Under the pieces are notes generated by a model. It was not told the origin of the DNA, did no database searches, and saw only the letters and a list, made by a program, of their open reading frames with translations. Source: Sinorhizobium mexicanum (GTDB taxonomy: Bacteria; Pseudomonadota; Alphaproteobacteria; Rhizobiales; Rhizobiaceae). Taken from it: 64,000 nt of DNA. Positions 18,298 to 26,752 of the stretch are shown here, one piece after another (the first letter of the stretch is position 1; the number at the start of each line of letters is the position of its first letter). Made by a program: the position numbers and the translations under genes. Location of the stretch: assembly GCF_013488225.1 (NCBI RefSeq), contig NZ_CP041241.1:868001-932000 (forward strand), given 5' to 3'.

Positions 18298-20058
18298 ATG
18301 ATCAGAGAGCAGCGACATGCAAGAATTCTCTCAATACTCCGAAAGCAAGGCGTCGTGAGCATGGAAGAACTGCGCCGTTGCATGCCCGATGTCGCCGCGG
18401 TGACGCTCAGACGCGATCTAGCGCAGCTGGACGAACTCGGCGCGATCCGGAGACGTCACGGCGGGGCCGTGCTGCCGGACGAGTCGCTGGTGCGCTCCAA
18501 GGGCCCACTACCGGGAGCGGAGGCCAGCCCGCTGGCCTCCGATCTCGCTTCCTTGAATGCGGTCATTCTGCCACCGATCTCGGGCAGGGGGAGCGAGGCG
18601 CTGCGGCGGGATATCATCCGTCGCGGCATTCCCTTCATCGCGGAAAGCGCTCCCCAGCCGGGCGGCGTCTATCTCGGCCCGGATAACTTTGCCGCGGGTG
18701 TGGAACTCGGCCGGCTGGCGGCGCGGGAGGTCGAGGGCAAGCCGTTCTCGATGCTGGTGATCAGCGTGGCCGAACTCCCCAATACGCGTGAGCGCGTGGC
18801 GGGCTTCGAGACTGGTCTCGCCGAGGCCGGTGTCAAGCCAGCGGCGATCCATCGGGTCAACGGCCAGGGCAGCTACAGGATCGGCCTGCGCGTTGCCCAT
18901 GATGCCTTCGTCGCCGATGAGACGATCAACCTCGTCTTCGCCGTCAACGATCATGCGGCCATCGCGGGCATCGAGGCTGCCCAGCGTCTCGACAGGCAGG
19001 TTGCCGTCTATTCGATGGGAGGCGAGAGCGCGGGCTTCATGGCGCGGCTTGCCGAATCCGGCCCGCTCAAGGCGGTCGGCGCGCTGTTTCCCGAAGTCGT
19101 CGGCCGGCTCGGCATCGACATGGCCGTACTCGGAATCCTTGGACAGTCCTTGTCCGACACCGTCACGCCGCATGCGATCATCACCCCGAGGACCCTCGGC
19201 GACTATTTCGAGGACGGCCCGGACGGGTGGCGCCTCAAGGAAGATGTCCTCGATCGGCTGAGCAGCGTTCGGCTCGGGTTCAATGCGAAGCTTCTGCGCT
19301 CACGACGGATTGGTTTCCTGCCGCATTACCCGGCGCATGATTGGTATCGCAGCATGGCGAGCGCGATGCAGGCGCGCTGCCAGGATTATGGCGCAACGCT
19401 CGTGGTCTCGCCACCCCACCACGGGATCTCGGCCGAGATCGCCCGGCTGCGCCGCGAGATCGCCCAGAGCGCGACGCTGCTCGTACGGGCGGGCATGGTG
19501 GTCGCGCTCAACGAGGGGCAGGCGAGCCTCTTCCTTGCCGAAGAGCTCAGAAGCCTTGCCGCCAGCAAGCCGGAGCGCCTGCAGGGCGTTACCGTCGTGA
19601 CCAATTCCTTCGACGTCCTCAACGCACTCGAAGAAATCCCCACCGTCAAGGTGATCCTGACGGGCGGTGAATACCAGAAGGCCGACCGCTGCCTTGTCGG
19701 ACCGAGCCTTGGCGCGATCTTCGAGCGGGTGCGCCCGCATCTCGCCTTCATCGCGGTCGACGGCGCGACACCAGGCTTCGGCCTCTCGTCGCTCGACGAA
19801 AGGCGGGCGCTTGCTGCCCAGCGGCTCATCGACGCGGCCGAGGTCAGCATCGTTCTGGCGGACAGCGTGGCGCTCGGCTCGGATGCGAACCACCGCATCG
19901 CCGGAGCCGCGCAGATCCGGTCGGTGCTGACTGACGACGGCGCCTTGCCCGAGGACCGCCAGCGTTTCCGGTCGGTCGGCGTCGACGTGCTGATCGCGGG
20001 CGAAGTGCTTCCCGAACCGGCCGTCGACACGGTGGGGAATTATCGAAACCAACCCTGA
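18298..20058 (+). CDS. Hybrid transcriptional regulator: DeoR helix-turn-helix, periplasmic-binding-like domain and DeoR sensor domain
   Basis: 586 residues, over twice the usual DeoR length. Residues 1-60 are a DeoR winged helix ('ARILSILRKQGVVSMEELRR', 'TLRRDLAQLDELGAIRRRHGG'). Residues ~88-300 resemble the LacI-type periplasmic-binding fold ('NAVILPPIS', 'NFAAGVELGRLAA', 'RVAGFETGLAEAG'), with a second short piece of that type near 345 ('RRIGFLPHYPAHDWYRSM'). Residues ~390-560 are the DeoR sugar-phosphate sensor ('VTVVTNSFDVLNAL', 'VKVILTGGEYQKADRCLVGP', 'DERRALAAQRLIDAAE'). ATG 18298 has AAAGGAG. It heads the sugar-importer operon, 28 bases before the binding-protein gene, so it most likely controls it, possibly by sensing two different ligands. 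Confidence 0.85.
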   Translation: MIREQRHARILSILRKQGVVSMEELRRCMPDVAAVTLRRDLAQLDELGAIRRRHGGAVLPDESLVRSKGPLPGAEASPLASDLASLNAVILPPISGRGSEALRRDIIRRGIPFIAESAPQPGGVYLGPDNFAAGVELGRLAAREVEGKPFSMLVISVAELPNTRERVAGFETGLAEAGVKPAAIHRVNGQGSYRIGLRVAHDAFVADETINLVFAVNDHAAIAGIEAAQRLDRQVAVYSMGGESAGFMARLAESGPLKAVGALFPEVVGRLGIDMAVLGILGQSLSDTVTPHAIITPRTLGDYFEDGPDGWRLKEDVLDRLSSVRLGFNAKLLRSRRIGFLPHYPAHDWYRSMASAMQARCQDYGATLVVSPPHHGISAEIARLRREIAQSATLLVRAGMVVALNEGQASLFLAEELRSLAASKPERLQGVTVVTNSFDVLNALEEIPTVKVILTGGEYQKADRCLVGPSLGAIFERVRPHLAFIAVDGATPGFGLSSLDERRALAAQRLIDAAEVSIVLADSVALGSDANHRIAGAAQIRSVLTDDGALPEDRQRFRSVGVDVLIAGEVLPEPAVDTVGNYRNQP

Positions 20059-20086
20059 AACAATTCAATCGCGAGGGAGGAGAACC

Positions 20087-21304
20087 ATGAAGCGATCATT
20101 ATTAACGGCCGTCACGATGGGGGCAATGCTGCTTGGCACCAGTTCGGTTCTGGCACAGCAGGTCACCCTGCAATTCTGGGACAACCAGCAGACCGAAAGC
20201 GGCCTTTCGGATGTGCAGAAAGCCGCCGTCGAGAGGTTCATGAAGGAAAACCCCGACATCAAGATCGAGGTCACCACCGTTCCCTATCCCGAATATCAGC
20301 AGCGATTGCTGACGGCCGTCCAGGGCGGTAATGCGCCCGACATTGCCACGCTGGATCAGATCTGGGTTGGCGCCTTCGCCAAGGCCGGTGCCGTCGCAGA
20401 CCTTACCGAGCAGGCCGGTGCCGCGGGTCTCGCACGCGACAACTTCTTCGGCGGAGCCTGGGATTCGGCGGTGCTTGGCGGAAAGCTCTATGGCATCCCG
20501 TTCAATGTCGATGTCTGGCAGTTCAGCTACTACAACAAGGCGCTGCTCGACGCGGCAAAGATCGATCCGGCCAACCTCAGCACCTTTGACGGTCTGAAGG
20601 CTGCCGCCGAGAAGCTGACCACAAACGGCAAGTTCGGTGTCGGCCTGTTCGGGCACAAGGGCGAGGATACGGTCGTCGTCGGCGATTCCTTCATCTTCTC
20701 GAACGGCGGCAAGATCCTGAACGACGACGGCAGCTGCGGCCTGACCGAGGCTCCAGCCGTCGAGGCGCTGACCTATCTGCAGCAGCTATCGAAGTTCGCG
20801 CCGGGCGGCATCCTCAATGCTTCCTCCGGCGACATGCGAGAACTGTTCCTGAACGGCTCGCTGGCGATCGAATTCTGGCCGGCGCTGGAACAGCCGACCC
20901 TGCAGAAAAGCAAGCTCGACTGGGCTTTCGTGAACGGAACGGCGCCCGAGGGCAAGACGCCGGTCGGAACCTTCGGTGGCTGGAATCTCGCGATCTTCGA
21001 GTCCTCGCCGAACAAGGACGCGGCCTGGAAATTCATCCAGTTCATGGTGCGTGAGGACGTAAACGGCGACGTGGTCGACCTCATTCCCGCGAACAAGAAA
21101 GCCGCCACGGCCTTCCTCGAGAAGAACCGCAAGGATCCCAAGGTAATCATGGCGCATCTCGAGAACGCGAAGGCGCGCCCCCTGTCCCCGCGCTACCTCG
21201 AGCTCGCCGATGCGCAGATCGCCATGTTCCAGGAGATCTACGCCGGTGGCGATCCCGCCGCGGCCGCCGCAAAGGCGTGCGAGGCCATCAACGCTCTCGA
21301 CTGA
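20087..21304 (+). CDS. Carbohydrate ABC transporter substrate-binding protein, family 1
   Basis: 405 residues. Signal peptide 'SLLTAVTMGAMLLGTSSVLA' then a family-1 binding protein: 'VTLQFWDNQQTESGLSDV' at the start, 'EVTTVPYPEYQQRLLTAV', 'GNAPDIATLDQIWVGAFAKA' and 'YGIPFNVDVWQFSYYNK'. These features are those of proteins binding mono- to oligosaccharides or glycerol phosphate. GGGAGGAG precedes the start. Downstream lie a stable hairpin and two matching permeases. The ligand is unknown; the enzymes of the operon suggest a modified sugar or sugar acid. Confidence 0.92.
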   Translation: MKRSLLTAVTMGAMLLGTSSVLAQQVTLQFWDNQQTESGLSDVQKAAVERFMKENPDIKIEVTTVPYPEYQQRLLTAVQGGNAPDIATLDQIWVGAFAKAGAVADLTEQAGAAGLARDNFFGGAWDSAVLGGKLYGIPFNVDVWQFSYYNKALLDAAKIDPANLSTFDGLKAAAEKLTTNGKFGVGLFGHKGEDTVVVGDSFIFSNGGKILNDDGSCGLTEAPAVEALTYLQQLSKFAPGGILNASSGDMRELFLNGSLAIEFWPALEQPTLQKSKLDWAFVNGTAPEGKTPVGTFGGWNLAIFESSPNKDAAWKFIQFMVREDVNGDVVDLIPANKKAATAFLEKNRKDPKVIMAHLENAKARPLSPRYLELADAQIAMFQEIYAGGDPAAAAAKACEAINALD

Positions 21305-21315
21305 TCCAACTGCCT

Positions 21316-21342
21316 GCCGCACCCCGGGATCCGGGGTGCGGC
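21316..21342. terminator. Strong hairpin between binding-protein and permease genes
   Basis: GCCGCACCCCGG (21316-21327) and CCGGGGTGCGGC (21331-21342) are perfect 12-bp arms with a GAT loop, starting 11 bases after the stop codon. No U tract follows. In such operons this kind of hairpin usually protects the upstream message or partly terminates, so that the binding protein is made in excess over the membrane subunits. Confidence 0.65.
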
Positions 21343-21362
21343 GATAGGACAAGGTTTTCCCG

Positions 21363-22247
21363 ATGCGCAAAGATCGCCGGCTTCACTGGCTTCTTCTCGC
21401 CCCCGCCCTCATCCTGATGGCGGTCATGCTCTACTATCCGATGTTCGGAACGGTCTATGAGAGCTTTCACGAAACCAGCTTTCTGAGCCCGGACCCGAAG
21501 TTCGCCGGACTCGCTCTCTATCGCCGCATCCTTGCCGACCGCACGTTCGCGGAAGTCGTGGTAAATTCGATCGTCTGGACCTTCGGCGTCGTGCTGCTGC
21601 AGAACATTCTCGGCTTCCTGACCGCACTTCTCTTGAACCAGAACCTGCCCATGCAGGGCGTCCTGCGCGCTATCGTGCTCCTGCCCTTCATTCTTCCGGG
21701 CGTGGTGGCCGCGATCCTCTGGCGCTTCATGTACGATCCGCAGCTTGGCCTCGTGAACTCGCTTCTCTTGCAGATGGGCCTGATCGAGAACAGCGTCGCC
21801 TGGCTCGCCGACAGCCGCATGGCCATGGCTTCGGTGATCGTCGCCGCAGTCTGGAAGGGCTTTCCTTTCTCCATGCTGATCTATCTCGCCGCCTTGCAGA
21901 ACGTGGACCAGAGCCAGATCGAGGCGGCGACGCTCGACGGTGCAGGCCCGACCCGACGGCTCCTCGATGTCACACTGCCTGCGATCCGGGACGTCATCGT
22001 CGTCAACGTCGTGCTGACCCTGATCCTGACATTCAACTATTTCGACATCATCTGGGTGCTGACCCGCGGCGGCCCGCAGTCGGCGACCCACATCTTCCCG
22101 ACCAAGATCTACGAGACCGGCTTCGGCCAGTTCCGCTTCGGCGAGGCCGCGACCTACGGTGTGTTCTCGATTCTCGTGCTGGCCGTGCTCGTGGCGCTCT
22201 ACGCGATCGTTCAGGGTCGGGCCAACCGCCGGAGGGTGGTGGCATGA
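21363..22247 (+). CDS. Sugar ABC transporter permease (MalF/UgpA type)
   Basis: 294-residue inner-membrane subunit with six hydrophobic segments. It begins 'HWLLLAPALILMAVMLYYPM' as in MalF/UgpA proteins and carries the EAA loop 'QIEAATLDGAGPTRRLLDVT' and the late motif 'FNYFDIIWVLTRGGP'. It partners with the next gene, which it overlaps by four bases, and with the ATPase at 25700. Confidence 0.93.
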   Translation: MRKDRRLHWLLLAPALILMAVMLYYPMFGTVYESFHETSFLSPDPKFAGLALYRRILADRTFAEVVVNSIVWTFGVVLLQNILGFLTALLLNQNLPMQGVLRAIVLLPFILPGVVAAILWRFMYDPQLGLVNSLLLQMGLIENSVAWLADSRMAMASVIVAAVWKGFPFSMLIYLAALQNVDQSQIEAATLDGAGPTRRLLDVTLPAIRDVIVVNVVLTLILTFNYFDIIWVLTRGGPQSATHIFPTKIYETGFGQFRFGEAATYGVFSILVLAVLVALYAIVQGRANRRRVVA

Positions 22248-23071
22248 AGCAAAAGAGATCGACCCGCCTCGTGTTGACGCTGATGCAAGTGCTGCTGGCG
22301 CTCGTCGTGTTGCTGCCCTTCTTCTGGATGGTATCGGTCAGCTTGAAACCGCCGACCGAGCCCTTCGCGATCCCGGCGCGGCTCTGGCCGGACCATCCGA
22401 CGGTCGGAAACTACGTCTCCGCCTTCCGGCCGGAGTTCCGCACCTATTTCATGAATTCGCTGGTGGTTTCCCTCGCCACTGTGGTCATCACGGTGACGCT
22501 TGGCCTGCTTGCCGCCTACAGCTTCACTCGAGCACAAATCGTCGCGATCTCGGCGCTGGTCGGACTGGTGGTGCTGGCGCAGATGTTCCCTCACTCCGCG
22601 ATCATCATCCCGATCTACAAGATGATGCGAAGCGCGGATCTCCTGAACACCTATTGGTCGCTGATCCTCGCCTATGTCTCGGTCACGCTGCCGGTAGCGA
22701 TATGGATGCTGCGAGGCTTCCTGCTCAAGCTTCCGGCAGCACTGGAGGAATCCGCCGCGATCGACGGGGCGACGCCGCTCCGGGTGTTCTGGGACATCGT
22801 CGTGCCGCTGTCGCGTCCCGGACTGATCGCCACCTCCGTCTACGTGCTGATCGTCACCTGGCAGGAGTTCCTCTTCGCGCTGTCCTTCACGTCGACGAAG
22901 GAGATGCGCACCCTGCCGGTCGGCCTTAACGACTTCATCGGCCAATACGGCATCCGATACGGCGAACTCATGGCCTCCTCGGTCATGGTGTCGCTTCCGG
23001 TCATGGCCGTCTTCTTCTTCCTCCAACGCTATTTCGTCGCCGGGGTCACCGCCGGCGCCGTGAAAGGATAG
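22244..23071 (+). CDS. Sugar ABC transporter permease (MalG/UgpE type)
   Basis: 275-residue inner-membrane subunit. It shows the MalG/UgpE order: N-terminal helix, 'PFFWMVSVSLKPPTEPF', 'YFMNSLVVSLATVVITVTLG', the EAA loop 'ALEESAAIDGATPLRVFWDI' and the C-terminal 'RYFVAGVTAGAVKG'. The ATG overlaps the stop of the first permease (ATGA) and has GGAGGGTGG upstream. Together the two form the membrane channel. Confidence 0.93.
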   Translation: MKQKRSTRLVLTLMQVLLALVVLLPFFWMVSVSLKPPTEPFAIPARLWPDHPTVGNYVSAFRPEFRTYFMNSLVVSLATVVITVTLGLLAAYSFTRAQIVAISALVGLVVLAQMFPHSAIIIPIYKMMRSADLLNTYWSLILAYVSVTLPVAIWMLRGFLLKLPAALEESAAIDGATPLRVFWDIVVPLSRPGLIATSVYVLIVTWQEFLFALSFTSTKEMRTLPVGLNDFIGQYGIRYGELMASSVMVSLPVMAVFFFLQRYFVAGVTAGAVKG

Positions 23072-23074
23072 GCT

Positions 23075-23854
23075 ATGGCGCTGATCGAACCCTCGGACCT
23101 CATTCCCGGCGTCCGGCAGATACTCTTCAACCGGCCCGACAAGCTGAACGCGCTGTCTACGCCACTCATGCGCGAATTCGAATCCGCGCTGGAGGAGGCT
23201 GCTGCCGATCCCGACGTCAGGGTCATCGTGCTCCGCGGTGCGGGCGGCAAGGCCTTCGTCGCCGGGGCGGACATCGCCGAATATCAGGGGCACAAGCGGG
23301 CGGAGTTCATCGCCTACCAGCTCAACTCCCGCCGCGTCTTCGACTGGCTCGAGCGCATTGCCAAGCCGGTGATCTGCGCGATCGACGGTTTCGCGCTCGG
23401 AGGCGGCTTCGAGATCGCGCTCTGCTGCGACATCCTCCTCCTCTCCGAAACCGCCCAACTTGGCCTGCCCGAGGGGCGTCTGGGGCTGTGCCCCGGCGGC
23501 GGCGGCACGCAAAGGCTCCTGCGGGCGGTCGGCAAATATGCCGCTTCCGATCTGCTGCTTGCGGGCTGGCGCATGTCGGCCGAGCGCGCGCTGGCCCTCG
23601 GAATTGCCGCCGAAGTCGCACCCGCGGAGGGGATGGACGAGGCGATCCTGCGCCGGGCGCGCGCCTGCCTGAAGATCGCGCCGCTTGCCGCGGCGGAGAT
23701 GAAGCGGCTGCTGCGCGAGGGTGCGGACGCCGGCATCGAGACGGCCAAAAGCCTGGAGCAGGAAACATTGTTCCGGCTCTATTCGACCGCTGACGGTCAG
23801 GAAGGCATCGATGCCTTCCTCGAGAAGCGTGACCCCCAGTTCAGGATGGAATAG
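23075..23854 (+). CDS. Enoyl-CoA hydratase/isomerase (crotonase) family protein
   Basis: 259 residues. The crotonase fold is clear: 'FNRPDKLNALSTPLMREFE', oxyanion-hole segments 'AFVAGADIAEYQG' and 'ALGGGFEIALCCD', and 'GLPEGRLGLCPGGGGTQRL'. Both catalytic glutamates of true hydratases are present (E in GGGFE and in GLPE), which supports water addition to a 2-enoyl-CoA rather than a hydrolase or decarboxylase role. It starts three bases after the permease gene, so a CoA-thioester step is co-expressed with sugar-type import. The acyl group is unknown. Confidence 0.88.
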   Translation: MALIEPSDLIPGVRQILFNRPDKLNALSTPLMREFESALEEAAADPDVRVIVLRGAGGKAFVAGADIAEYQGHKRAEFIAYQLNSRRVFDWLERIAKPVICAIDGFALGGGFEIALCCDILLLSETAQLGLPEGRLGLCPGGGGTQRLLRAVGKYAASDLLLAGWRMSAERALALGIAAEVAPAEGMDEAILRRARACLKIAPLAAAEMKRLLREGADAGIETAKSLEQETLFRLYSTADGQEGIDAFLEKRDPQFRME

Positions 23855-23857
23855 GCG

Positions 23858-24616
23858 ATGGAATTCAAGGGTAAAGTCGTGGCCGTCACAGGCGGCGCCA
23901 AGGGTATCGGCCGGTCCTGCGTCGAGCTGTTCGCGGCGCGGGGCGGCCAGGTGGTGTTCTCGGACATCGACGAGCCGGGCGGCGAGGCGCTCGCCGCTTC
24001 GCTCGGCGACGCCGTGGTCTTCATTCGCGGCGACGTGCGAAAGCTGGCGGACATGCAGGCCATGGCGGCGCTCGCCGAGGCGCGCTTCGGCGGACTGGAT
24101 GTCGTCGTGAACAATGCGGCGGTTGCGCTCAACGGCGTCATCGACGAGATCGACGAGGAGCGCTGGACGACCGTCATCGACACCAACCTCACCGGCTGCT
24201 GGCGGACGTTGAAAGCCTGCGTGCCGCTGTTGCGCAAGCGCGGCGGCGGCGCGGTCGTCAACCTCTCGTCGGTCCAGGGCCTGATCGGCTTTCAGGGTTG
24301 GCCGGCCTATGCCGCGACCAAGGGCGCGATCATCGCACTCACCCGGCAATGCGCCATCGACCTCGCCAAGGCGGGCATCCGCGTCAACGCCGTGGCGCCA
24401 GGCACGATCATGACGCCCATGAACGAGAAGATCTTCGACGAGGTCGAGGACGCGCAGGCCCTGATCGACACCTGGAATCGGGCGCATCCGATCGGCCGCT
24501 TCGGCCAGCCGGAGGAGGTCGCCGAACTCGTGGCTTTCCTCGCCTCGGACAAGGCGAGCTTCATCACCGGCGAAATCGTGCGTTGCGACGGCGGCCTCGC
24601 CATCCGGGGAGAATAA
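23858..24616 (+). CDS. Short-chain dehydrogenase/reductase (FabG-like SDR)
   Basis: 252 residues, classical SDR. Cofactor motif 'VTGGAKGIGR', 'NNAAVALNG', catalytic Ser in 'NLSSVQGLIG' and 'YAATKGA' (Tyr-x-x-x-Lys), then 'INVRCD'-like end 'GEIVRCDGGLAIRGE'. The acidic residue in 'VFSDIDEPG' after beta-2 favours NAD(H). It probably oxidises a hydroxyl of the imported compound or of a hydroxyacyl-CoA. It follows the crotonase gene by three bases, and its TAA overlaps the next ATG (TAATG). Confidence 0.9.
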   Translation: MEFKGKVVAVTGGAKGIGRSCVELFAARGGQVVFSDIDEPGGEALAASLGDAVVFIRGDVRKLADMQAMAALAEARFGGLDVVVNNAAVALNGVIDEIDEERWTTVIDTNLTGCWRTLKACVPLLRKRGGGAVVNLSSVQGLIGFQGWPAYAATKGAIIALTRQCAIDLAKAGIRVNAVAPGTIMTPMNEKIFDEVEDAQALIDTWNRAHPIGRFGQPEEVAELVAFLASDKASFITGEIVRCDGGLAIRGE

Positions 24617-25698
24617 TGCAGGATTTTATCGCCATAACGAGCGCTTGCGGCACGCTGCAGTTCGATCCGGCTGTCGGCAACATTCCCCGGCTACGCTTTC
24701 ACTGGGCGGAGCGCTGGATCGAGCCGCTGCATGCCGCTCCCTGGAGGAATGAGCCGAACATCGAGGCCGATCCGGCGCTTTCCCCCGCTGAACGACGGCT
24801 GGCGGGCGACTTCTTCTGCGCTCCCTTCGCGGCCGCCGCCGATCCAGCCGTGCCCGCCCATGGCTGGACCGCCAACAGCCCATGGCTTCTCGAAGAGCAC
24901 GAGGCGGGGCGCGTGCGTCTCGCCCTTGCCCGCGACGTTTCCGGGGCAACAGTCACGAAAAACCTCGGGATCGCCGAGGATGCACCGCTCCTCTATCAGG
25001 AGCACGTGATCGAAGGCGGACAGGGCATCCTGCCGGTCTCCCACCATCCGATGGTGCATCTCTCCGGGCGAGGGCGATTCTTCACCTCGAAGAAGCGCGC
25101 CATCCTCACGCCCGAACAGCCGCTTGAGCCCGGGCGGTCCTGCCTTGCGTATCCGATGCGCGCGGTCGACCTGACAGAAGCGGTCGGCGCCGAGGGCGGC
25201 ACGGTGGACCTGACGCGGTGGCCAATCGCTCGTCGCAACGAGGATTTCGTGACGCTCGTCGAGGCGCCGGGCGCCGCCGTGGGCTGGACGGCGGTGATCC
25301 GCGAGGACGAGGACGACATCGTCTTCTTCCTCAAGGATCCTGCAATCCTCCCGGTTACGATGCTGTGGTTCTCGAATGGCGGGCGCGAATACGCGCCGTG
25401 GAACGGGCGGCATCTGGGCGTAACCGGCATCGAGGACGGCTGCTGCCCCGGGCTTGCCGGAGAAGCCGCGGCTGCGCGGGCGAATCCGATTTCCGCCGAG
25501 GGTGTGGCGACCGGCCTCGCGCTCGCCGACGGGCACCGCCACGTCGTCCGGCACGTGACGGGTGCGGTGCCGCGCCCCTCGGGTTGGACCGAAATAGCCG
25601 CGATCTCCGCCGAGGGCGATTGGCTCACGATCGCGGACGCAGCCGGGCGGCATCTGGTGCTGCCCTGGCGCAGCGATTTCCTGGAAGGACAGAATTGA
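24616..25698 (+). CDS. Galactose-mutarotase-like (aldose 1-epimerase superfamily) protein
   Basis: 360 residues, no signal peptide. The overall reading is of the beta-sandwich mutarotase superfamily: 'RLRFHWAERWIEPLHAAPW', 'PAHGWTANSPW', 'LPVSHHPMVHLS' and 'MLWFSNGGREYAPWNGRH'. The His in HGW and HHPM could be the sugar-binding pair. It is longer than YihR/GalM-type relatives at the C-terminus and I cannot assign a substrate. Its place in the operon, translationally coupled to the SDR, suggests it prepares the anomer or ring form of the imported sugar. Confidence 0.6.
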   Translation: MQDFIAITSACGTLQFDPAVGNIPRLRFHWAERWIEPLHAAPWRNEPNIEADPALSPAERRLAGDFFCAPFAAAADPAVPAHGWTANSPWLLEEHEAGRVRLALARDVSGATVTKNLGIAEDAPLLYQEHVIEGGQGILPVSHHPMVHLSGRGRFFTSKKRAILTPEQPLEPGRSCLAYPMRAVDLTEAVGAEGGTVDLTRWPIARRNEDFVTLVEAPGAAVGWTAVIREDEDDIVFFLKDPAILPVTMLWFSNGGREYAPWNGRHLGVTGIEDGCCPGLAGEAAAARANPISAEGVATGLALADGHRHVVRHVTGAVPRPSGWTEIAAISAEGDWLTIADAAGRHLVLPWRSDFLEGQN

Positions 25699-25699
25699 C

Positions 25700-26752
25700 A
25701 TGGCCGCAATCGAGTTGCGCAAACTCTCGAAGCATTTCGGTGCCTATACCGCGCTCCGCGACCTGGACCTTGCCATCGGCGACGGCGAATTCCTCGTGCT
25801 GCTCGGCCCCTCCGGATGTGGCAAGTCGACGACCATGCGGATCGTCGCCGGGCTCGAGGAACCGAGTTCCGGCGAGATCCTGATCGACGGGCGCCGCGTC
25901 AACGACGTGCCCGCCCGTGACCGCGACCTTGCCATGGTGTTTCAGAACTATGCGCTCTATCCGCATATGACCGTCGGCGAGAATATCGCTTATCCGCTGA
26001 AGCTCCGGAAGGTCGCGCGACCCGAACGGGAAGAGCTGGTCCGGGCCGCCGCAAAGCGGGTGGACATGCTGCATCTCTTGACCCGGCGTCCGGCCGAGCT
26101 TTCCGGCGGGCAGCGACAGCGCGTGGCACTGGCAAGGGCCATCGTCCGCAAGCCGCAGGTCTTCCTGATGGACGAGCCACTCTCCAACCTCGATGCCAAG
26201 CTGCGCACGGTGATGCGCGGTGAGCTCAAAAATTTGCAGCGCGACCTCGGCGTTACGACGATCTATGTGACCCACGACCAAGTCGAGGCGATGACGCTCG
26301 CAGATCGTATTGTCGTCCTGAACAAGGCGGTGATCCAGCAGATCGGCGCACCGGCCGAAATCTACGCCCGTCCCGCCAATACCTTCGTTGCGGGATTCAT
26401 CGGCTCACCACCGATGAATCTCCTGCACGGACGCGTCGAGGGCGGATCGTTCGAGAGCGAGGGTGGAAAGTTCCGGCTGGACCACGCCGGGGGCGAACTG
26501 ACGCTCGGTATTCGCCCCGAACACGTCAGCCTCGCGCCCGACGGAGCCGGCCATTTCACCGGCACGGTGTTTGCCTCGGAACTGCTTGGCGACTGCACCA
26601 TCCTCACCGCCAAATCCGGCGACGCGCTGATCGCAGCCAAGCTTCCGCCGGAGGCAGGGCTTGAGATGAGCAGGCCGGTCAGCCTGAAATTCGAGACAGG
26701 GCGCATGCATCTCTTCGACACGGAAACTGGCGAGCGGAGGGGCGAGGCATGA
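25700..26752 (+). CDS. Sugar ABC transporter ATP-binding protein (UgpC/MalK type)
   Basis: 350 residues. ATPase domain with Walker A 'GPSGCGKST', Q loop 'MVFQNYALYPHMTV', signature 'LSGGQRQRV' and Walker B 'VFLMDEPLSNLDAKLR', then the MalK-type OB regulatory domain from ~240 ('GFIGSPPMNLLHG', 'LGIRPEHVSLAPDG'). It energises the two permeases at 21363-23071. It is placed four genes after them, with catabolic genes in between. Confidence 0.93.
   Translation: MAAIELRKLSKHFGAYTALRDLDLAIGDGEFLVLLGPSGCGKSTTMRIVAGLEEPSSGEILIDGRRVNDVPARDRDLAMVFQNYALYPHMTVGENIAYPLKLRKVARPEREELVRAAAKRVDMLHLLTRRPAELSGGQRQRVALARAIVRKPQVFLMDEPLSNLDAKLRTVMRGELKNLQRDLGVTTIYVTHDQVEAMTLADRIVVLNKAVIQQIGAPAEIYARPANTFVAGFIGSPPMNLLHGRVEGGSFESEGGKFRLDHAGGELTLGIRPEHVSLAPDGAGHFTGTVFASELLGDCTILTAKSGDALIAAKLPPEAGLEMSRPVSLKFETGRMHLFDTETGERRGEA

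Noticed and set aside
22211..24487. 758-codon open frame on the minus strand
   Set aside because: It runs antisense through the permease, crotonase and SDR genes; it is Arg/Asp/His-rich without motifs and is a shadow typical of high-GC DNA.
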